A stretch of DNA of 18,843 nt from positions 7,693-26,535 of the forward strand of contig JACDGH010000008.1 of NCBI GenBank assembly GCA_013815395.1, given 5' to 3'. Shown one piece after another: positions 14,260 to 18,843 of this stretch (position 1 is its first letter; every line of letters begins with the position of its first letter). The notes below the pieces were generated by a model, which was given only the letters and a program-made list of their open reading frames with translations, had not been told where the DNA came from and searched no databases. The translations under genes and the position numbers were made by a program. The stretch comes from Parachlamydiaceae bacterium (GTDB lineage: Bacteria; Chlamydiota; Chlamydiia; Chlamydiales; Parachlamydiaceae).

Positions 14260-15384
14260 ATGACAAAACAAACCGTTGTAGTAGGAATGTCCGGAGGGGT
14301 TGATTCTAGCGTCACAGCCTTATTGCTGAAACAGCAAGGATATCATGTGATTGGTATGTTTATGAAAAATTGGGAAGAAAAAAATGCCGATGGGGTTTGC
14401 CAATCTTCCTTAGAATACGAAGATGTCATTCGCGTCTGCGATCAATTGGATATTCCTTACTACTCTGTAAACTTTGTTAAGGAATATTGGGACAATGTCT
14501 TCACCCACTTTCTTGATGAGTTTAAAAAGGGATATACACCCAATCCTGATATCCTATGCAACCGCGAAATTAAATTTAAAGTACTTTTAGCCAAGGCTTT
14601 AGAAATTGGCGGGGACTTTTTAGCAACCGGTCATTACTGTCAAAATAGAGAATACAAGGGATCTTGGGAACTGCTTAAAGGTTCCGATATGGGCAAAGAT
14701 CAAAGCTACTTCTTGTACACAATGGGGCAACATGCCCTTAGTAAAGTTCTCTTCCCTATCGGCCATCTGCAAAAAAAGGAACTTCGTGAAATTGCACGTA
14801 CGCATCAATTAGCGACATGTGAAAAGCAAGATAGCACGGGCATTTGTTTTATTGGCGAGCGCAATTTTAAATCTTTCCTAAAACAATACATTCCATATAC
14901 TCCTGGAAATTTTGAAACCCTCAGCGGGAAAATCATTGGGCGTCATGATGGTGTGGCCTATTACACACCAGGACAACGTAAAGGCATGGGCATTGGTGGA
15001 CCTGGCGAACCTTGGTTTGTAGTAGGAAAAGATATTTTAAGAAATGTTGTTTATATCGAACAAGGATTGCGTCATCCATCCCTTTTTTGTGATGAATTGA
15101 CCGCCACTGAAGTGAGTTGGGTAAAAGGTAGCTTCTCTAATCAGTTACCTTATCGCTGCAAATCAAAAGTGCGTTACCGTCAGCCTGATCAGGATTGCAC
15201 AATCACAGCAATCGATGGAGAAACTCTACATGTACATTTTGACATCCCTCAAAGAGCAGTCACGCCCAGACAATCTATTGTCTTTTACGATGGCGATGTA
15301 TGCCTAGGCGGGGCTATCATTCAAATACCAGGACAATCATACTATACACAGCAAAGAATGCTACCTAATATAGTGGCATCATGA
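14260..15384 (+). CDS. mnmA: tRNA-specific 2-thiouridylase
   Basis: MnmA (TrmU) makes the 2-thio group of uridine 34 in tRNAs for Lys, Glu and Gln, using ATP and sulfur relayed to it as persulfide. The 374-residue protein has the PP-loop GMSGGVDSS (9-17), the first catalytic Cys100 in NPDILCNREIKF, ATGHYC (122-127), GKDQSYFL (145-152), the second catalytic Cys196 in STGICFIGER, and the C-terminal beta-barrel region after GQRKGMGIGG. The frame is open seven codons upstream via a TTG, but the ATG at 14260 is the conserved start. It has GGGAG about ten bases before it. It follows the symporter stop by four bases, so it is co-transcribed with the transporter and M19 dipeptidase although functionally unrelated. 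The 281 bp after it are strongly A+T-rich with no clear terminator. Confidence 0.97.
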   Translation: MTKQTVVVGMSGGVDSSVTALLLKQQGYHVIGMFMKNWEEKNADGVCQSSLEYEDVIRVCDQLDIPYYSVNFVKEYWDNVFTHFLDEFKKGYTPNPDILCNREIKFKVLLAKALEIGGDFLATGHYCQNREYKGSWELLKGSDMGKDQSYFLYTMGQHALSKVLFPIGHLQKKELREIARTHQLATCEKQDSTGICFIGERNFKSFLKQYIPYTPGNFETLSGKIIGRHDGVAYYTPGQRKGMGIGGPGEPWFVVGKDILRNVVYIEQGLRHPSLFCDELTATEVSWVKGSFSNQLPYRCKSKVRYRQPDQDCTITAIDGETLHVHFDIPQRAVTPRQSIVFYDGDVCLGGAIIQIPGQSYYTQQRMLPNIVAS

Positions 15385-15591
15385 GAAAATAACCCACATT
15401 TTTATCCCTTGTCGAAGAATATTTTTTATACATATATAACTACAAAAAAAAACACCATTCCCAGCAAATTTTTTATTTAATAATTATTAATTTTTATTAT
15501 AATTAATCCAAATTTCCATTCTATAAATCAATTCATCAGACTAATTTAAATAATGACAAGGTTACAATTAAATAATTTAATTTTTTAAATA

Positions 15592-15620
15592 TTGACATTT
15601 AATAAACTTATTGTTATAAA
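15592..15620 (+). promoter_or_regulatory. Near-consensus sigma70-type promoter
   Basis: TTGACA (15592-15597), a 17-bp spacer and TATAAA (15615-15620). Transcription would begin near 15627, about 39 bases before the ATG at 15666. It is embedded in very A+T-rich DNA, which raises the chance of accidental matches, but the perfect -35 and spacing are notable. Confidence 0.65.
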
Positions 15621-15665
15621 ATTTGATCAATAATGTTTTTTATATAAATTTTTAAAAGTAAATCC

Positions 15666-16133
15666 ATGAAAATATTAACAAACTCAAAAGCAATTATTTT
15701 TCATAATACATTGCACCGTTGGGCTGAAGCTGATTGCCCTGACGATCTGACTGAACAAGTTTTAAGAAAACGCAAAGATTGCGTTACATTTCCCATAGTT
15801 GCTCAAAATGTTAGCAAAAAAATTATAAATTTCCTCAAGAAAAACAAATTCTATCTTACTCAATATTATGTTCCTGCTTTGCTTGAACTTCAAGTTCTTG
15901 TTAACACATTTACAGTTTGGACTAGCTGTGGCATGACAAGTAACTTCCCTACTCCTTTAGAAAAGGCAATTAAAAATGCTATTGAATTAGCAAGCTCGAT
16001 AAAATCTTCACCGATTGCCTTTAATCTTTCTAAAGCAATTCCTCTCAAAACTGATATTGAAAATGGCGACAACCCCCTTTTGGAACTTTTAAGTAAAATT
16101 AGAATAGAAGCAATAGGTAATAATAATCAATAA
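15666..16133 (+). CDS. Unknown 155-residue protein
   Basis: I do not recognise this protein. It appears mostly helical and soluble, with a basic N-terminal half containing LRKRKD and KKIINFLKKNK. A short hydrophobic stretch (YVPALLELQVLVNTFTVW, about 68-85) is too polar at its ends to be a clear membrane span. The C-terminal half carries two amphipathic helices (EKAIKNAIELASSIKS and NPLLELLSKIRIEAI). Cysteines are at 24, 39 and 88. The ribosome site is weak (AAGTAAATCC before ATG). The gene stands alone between two opposite transcription units, with a strong promoter before it and a hairpin right after its stop, so it looks like a single-gene unit. A secreted effector is possible in such an organism, but nothing in the sequence proves it. 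Confidence 0.65.
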   Translation: MKILTNSKAIIFHNTLHRWAEADCPDDLTEQVLRKRKDCVTFPIVAQNVSKKIINFLKKNKFYLTQYYVPALLELQVLVNTFTVWTSCGMTSNFPTPLEKAIKNAIELASSIKSSPIAFNLSKAIPLKTDIENGDNPLLELLSKIRIEAIGNNNQ

Positions 16134-16173
16134 GCTCTCACCGAGTATTTTCTTATTATACTTGATTCAGAGC
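16134..16173 (+). terminator. Hairpin directly after the 155-residue gene
   Basis: GCTCT (16134-16138) pairs with AGAGC (16169-16173), and inside it GAGTAT (16143-16148) pairs with ATACTT (16158-16163) with one G-T pair, across near-symmetric internal loops. It begins at the stop codon. No T-run follows, so efficiency as an intrinsic terminator is doubtful. Confidence 0.3.
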
Positions 16174-16285
16174 GAAGAAATTATGACTTAAAGCATTTAG
16201 CAGTTTTGGTCGGATCGGTGAATTCCCTTTAATCTTACAAAACTAGCTTTTATTAATTTTAGAGGCACTTTAGGATAAATTGACC

Positions 16286-16540
16286 TTATTCAGCTATCAA
16301 TTTTTCAGCCAAACTAATGCCATGCGGAGTAAAATGAATTTCTGATTCCCCTACTTTTCTTACGAAATTAGCTTGGATAATCAAACGACATATCGTATCC
16401 ACTCCCTTTGGACTAATACCGGCACGCTTGCCTGCCTGATAGCGATCGATAGGCGTTTCTAAATTTCCTGTTGCAGCAGCCTCTTCATATAATGAAATAA
16501 CAAAGCTTTCGTCTTTAGTGTGATGTGGTTTACGTGGCAT
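16286..16540 (-). CDS. Small winged-helix-like protein
   Basis: An 84-residue basic protein that looks like a compact winged helix. There is an N-terminal helix (DESFVISLYEEAAA), a helix-turn-helix-like stretch (RYQAGKRAGISPKGVDTICR, 33-52), a third helix, then a beta hairpin or wing (FVRKVGESEIHFTPHG) and a final helix. It may bind nucleic acid, but the family is not identified with confidence. The ATG at 16540 has AGAGGA five bases upstream. It begins 18 bp after the expected cysS stop, so it is probably co-transcribed with cysS. If the cysS frame shift is real, translation of cysS ends about 60 bp further upstream. It is probably a real gene, given the good ribosome site and protein-like composition. 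Confidence 0.75.
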   Translation of the reverse strand: MPRKPHHTKDESFVISLYEEAAATGNLETPIDRYQAGKRAGISPKGVDTICRLIIQANFVRKVGESEIHFTPHGISLAEKLIAE

Positions 16541-16558
16541 AGTCCTCTAATAATGTAA

Positions 16559-16652
16559 TCAAGATTTTTTAAGTCGGGCACCCTCGGGAGTATCTTCAAT
16601 CACATAGCCGCGGCTATTGATAAGATCCCGTAAAGTATCAGCAAGGGCCCAG
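16559..16652 (-). other. Out-of-frame true 3' end of cysS
   Basis: Read in the frame one base from the upstream part, this segment encodes the family-typical NWALADTLRDLINSRGY followed by IEDTPEGARLKKS and a TGA at 16559. The restored protein would have 480 residues. The reading frame is free of stops and its conservation is intact, so the shift is recent, a sequencing artefact, or corrected during expression. Confidence 0.8.
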
Positions 16653-18000
16653 TTTTTTTTTGTCGCGCTTCTAAGCGATTCGCCAAAGCTTCTTCAAGAT
16701 CTACGGGAACTGCTTCAATTGCTAATTCAAAAGAAAGCACTCCAAGAACTTCATTAAAACGCTTTAGCAAAGCAAGCACATGCTCAGCTTCTGTCTTTCC
16801 AACTTTACCTGCATCTGCAAGTCCATTAATTTCCCTAACTAAATCAAAAACTGTTGCGAGAGCCGCTGAAATATTTAAGTCATCACTTAAAGATAATGTA
16901 AATGAATTTAGAGCTTTTTCAAGGATCGATTCTACTAATCCTGACGAAACAGAATTGCTGATTTCAAAAAGGCGGTGGATAAAATCTTGCAGGCGCTGTA
17001 ACGAACCTTTAACAGCTTCTAGTCCATTAAAAGTAAAATTCAATTGTGTTTTATAATGAGTCTGCAAGAGCAAGTAGCGCACTTGAATACCCGAAAATCC
17101 CTTGTTGAGAAGATCGCGCAATGTATAAAAATTGCCTAAACTTTTGGACATCTTCTTATTATCGACAACCAAGTGCTCAGAATGCATCCAAATTTTTGCA
17201 AATTGTTTACCTGTACAAGCTTCAGATTGGGCTATTTCATTTTCATGGTGGGGGAACATATTATCAACACCACCCACATGGATATCCAGGGTTGGACCCA
17301 ATAGTGTCATCGCCATTGCAGAACACTCTAAATGCCATCCTGGCCGGCCTGGGCCAAATGGACTTTCCCAAAAGATTTTACCGTCGCGTTCTGGATCATA
17401 AGCTTTCCACAAAACGAAATCAGAAACATTATCCTTTTCATATTCGTCGGCTGCTACGCGTGTCGAGGCCCCTGCTTGGAGCTCATCTAAATTCAAATGT
17501 GAGAGGCATCCATAACGGGGAAATTTATTTATCGCATAATAAATGCTGCCATCTCCTCCTTTATAGGCTACCTTTTTCTCTATTAATTGATGGATAAGCT
17601 CGATCATCTCTTTGAAATAATCAGTGGCGGCTGGATAAAACTCAACGGGTTCAATATTTAAAACTTTTAAGTCCGCGAAGAAGGCTTGCTTAAATGGCTC
17701 TGTAAATTCGTTAAGAGTCACATTGTTTACAATTGCCCCTTTGATTGTCTTGTCATCGACATCGGTCAAATTCATCGCTTGAGTCACCTTAAATCCCATA
17801 AATTTCATAGTGCGACGTAGGAGGTCCTCAAAAACATAGGTTCGAAAGTTGCCTATATGCGCAAAATTATAAACAGTGGGTCCGCATGTATACATCCGAA
17901 CGTGGTTTTTTTCCAGGGGGATAAGTTCCTCTTTACAACGGGACTCGGTATTAAATAGGTAGAGAGGCATCGATTTAGCAGTCGAATTATTATGTGTCAT
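16600..18000 (-). CDS. cysS: Cysteinyl-tRNA synthetase with shifted C-terminus
   Basis: Charges tRNA-Cys with cysteine (class I synthetase). The uninterrupted frame gives 466 residues. HIGN is at 48-51 (family HIGH variant) and KMSKS at 283-287. The zinc ligands Cys39, Cys226, His251 and Glu255 are in place. The catalytic core and anticodon-binding helices are complete to about residue 450. The last 17 residues (TGPLLILYG...) do not fit the family. The frame one base away reads NWALADTLRDLINSRGY, the normal CysRS ending, and stops at 16559. The switch occurs at nine consecutive A's (16653-16661 on this strand) where ten would keep the frame. The ATG at 18000 has AAAGGGA before it and follows the aas-like gene by 24 bp. 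Loss of the last residues may be tolerated, or the run may be read by slippage. Confidence 0.95.
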   Translation of the reverse strand: MTHNNSTAKSMPLYLFNTESRCKEELIPLEKNHVRMYTCGPTVYNFAHIGNFRTYVFEDLLRRTMKFMGFKVTQAMNLTDVDDKTIKGAIVNNVTLNEFTEPFKQAFFADLKVLNIEPVEFYPAATDYFKEMIELIHQLIEKKVAYKGGDGSIYYAINKFPRYGCLSHLNLDELQAGASTRVAADEYEKDNVSDFVLWKAYDPERDGKIFWESPFGPGRPGWHLECSAMAMTLLGPTLDIHVGGVDNMFPHHENEIAQSEACTGKQFAKIWMHSEHLVVDNKKMSKSLGNFYTLRDLLNKGFSGIQVRYLLLQTHYKTQLNFTFNGLEAVKGSLQRLQDFIHRLFEISNSVSSGLVESILEKALNSFTLSLSDDLNISAALATVFDLVREINGLADAGKVGKTEAEHVLALLKRFNEVLGVLSFELAIEAVPVDLEEALANRLEARQKKTGPLLILYGILSIAAAM

Positions 18001-18024
18001 AAGTTATCCCTTTCTCTAATAAGA

Positions 18025-18843
18025 TTACTTGGCAAGGTATTGTGCTTCAATTGCACGGTAATTAACTTTGCCCGTGCCCATAATAGGGATTTCCGGCAAA
18101 TGGGTGACCGATGAAATTTTTACAAGATTGCTAAATCCCGATTCTCTTAAAGAAGAATTGATTTCATCGATGGAAATATTGAATTTACTAAAGAGGAATA
18201 TTTTTGGCTTTTCACCATCTATTTCTTTGGCACAGATTGCAATTGAAGGTCCTTCGGAAGTTGGCCACCCTTTTTTATCAGCTATCTGCAACAATGCATC
18301 TTCAATCGAAGCTAAACTAACCATCTCCGCTCCCATTTTGATGAACCGCTTCATCCTCCCTGAAATCGTCAGATACCCTTCAGCATCAAGCGATCCCAAA
18401 TCCCCCGTTTTATACCATTGCTCCCCTTCAATCATTAGAAAAGGAGATGATAATCCCGGATTTAAATATCCGTTAAAAATATTTGGACCTTTAGCCATAA
18501 TGAGCCCGCGTTCCCCTTGAGGTAGTAACACTTCTTTTTCAGGATGGATGATACAGATTTCCACCCCTGGTAAAGGCCGACCTACACCAGTGTGGGTGCT
18601 TCCCGGGAGATTTGCTGTGAGTACTGGAGAACACTCTGTAATCCCATAACCTTCGGCAACTGAATTTGGCTTATTAAATTTTTTCGCAAGCGTTTGAAAT
18701 AGCTCAGGCGGAGCCTTTTCAGCACCGCTGACACACACTCGCAAGCTCTGTAACTGATCAGAGGTGGCTGCTTTTAAAATACCCTTGATAAAGGTGGGAG
18801 CGCCGCATAATATAGTGCCCTTCCAATAGGCAAAGGTCTGAGC
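18025..18843 (-). CDS. aas: Aas-like acyl-ACP synthetase (AMP-binding), N-terminus cut by window edge
   Basis: The C-terminal 272 residues of an adenylate-forming acyl-activating enzyme. Visible motifs in order are a CGAPTF segment, VCVSGAEKAP, the A5-like EGYGITECSPVL, the A7-like WYKTGDLGSLDAEGYLTISGR and the A8 region KRFIKMGAEMVSLASIEDAL. The A10 lysine is in MGTGKVNYRA. The K.GAEMVSL form is typical of Aas-type acyl-ACP synthetases that activate fatty acids for phospholipid repair or uptake, which chlamydiae use for host fatty acids. The frame stays open to the edge, so the internal TTG at 18744 is not the start. Whether an N-terminal acyltransferase domain is present cannot be seen. cysS follows after 24 bp. 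The assignment to the acyl-activating superfamily is certain; the Aas subtype is likely. Confidence 0.82.
   Translation of the reverse strand, partial: AQTFAYWKGTILCGAPTFIKGILKAATSDQLQSLRVCVSGAEKAPPELFQTLAKKFNKPNSVAEGYGITECSPVLTANLPGSTHTGVGRPLPGVEICIIHPEKEVLLPQGERGLIMAKGPNIFNGYLNPGLSSPFLMIEGEQWYKTGDLGSLDAEGYLTISGRMKRFIKMGAEMVSLASIEDALLQIADKKGWPTSEGPSIAICAKEIDGEKPKIFLFSKFNISIDEINSSLRESGFSNLVKISSVTHLPEIPIMGTGKVNYRAIEAQYLAK

Noticed and set aside
17121..17597. A long plus-strand frame (158 codons) opposite cysS.
   Set aside because: It is antisense to the conserved catalytic part of cysS, and its composition follows from the cysS codons.
18068..18520. A 150-codon plus-strand frame opposite the acyl-ACP synthetase gene.
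   Set aside because: It is antisense to conserved adenylation motifs and has no start signals. It is a shadow.

Overview
The window looks like a piece of an AT-rich chromosome from an obligate intracellular bacterium, most likely an amoeba-associated relative of Chlamydia (Parachlamydiaceae-like). This is inferred from gene content and protein style (glycogen branching enzyme, an Aas-type acyl-ACP synthetase, a cation:amino-acid symporter, small unknown membrane proteins), not from a database match. No rRNA, tRNA, CRISPR array or transposase gene was found.

Left part (1-4600, all minus strand): glgB, cut by the window edge, follows a 376-residue unknown protein with its own strong promoter. 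Next comes an RlmI-type 23S rRNA cytosine methyltransferase. 4600-8050 is gene-poor and repeat-rich. It holds two adjacent 152-residue paralogous membrane proteins, an 11-bp tandem repeat upstream of them, a degraded gene remnant, a Nudix ADP-ribose pyrophosphatase, and two copies of a palindromic element with about 55-bp inverted arms.

Middle (8050-15384): a minus-strand cluster (M48 membrane metalloprotease, M20 dipeptidase, YbhB/PEBP protein) diverges from a tightly packed plus-strand operon (M19 dipeptidase, DAACS symporter, mnmA). A different, GC-richer 401-bp inverted-repeat element sits between the two start regions. Three peptidases and an amino-acid/dicarboxylate carrier together suggest peptide breakdown and amino-acid uptake, as expected for a host-dependent organism (inference).

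Right part (15385-18843): an unknown 155-residue protein behind a near-consensus promoter. Then, on the minus strand, an Aas-like acyl-ACP synthetase (cut by the edge), cysS and a small winged-helix-like protein. cysS carries an apparent one-base loss in a run of nine A's, which changes its last residues.

No clear new multi-gene system was found. The most noteworthy signals are the two families of long inverted-repeat elements, a small hairpin inside one family's arms that shows compensatory changes, the helically phased 11-bp repeat, and the cysS poly-A frameshift.
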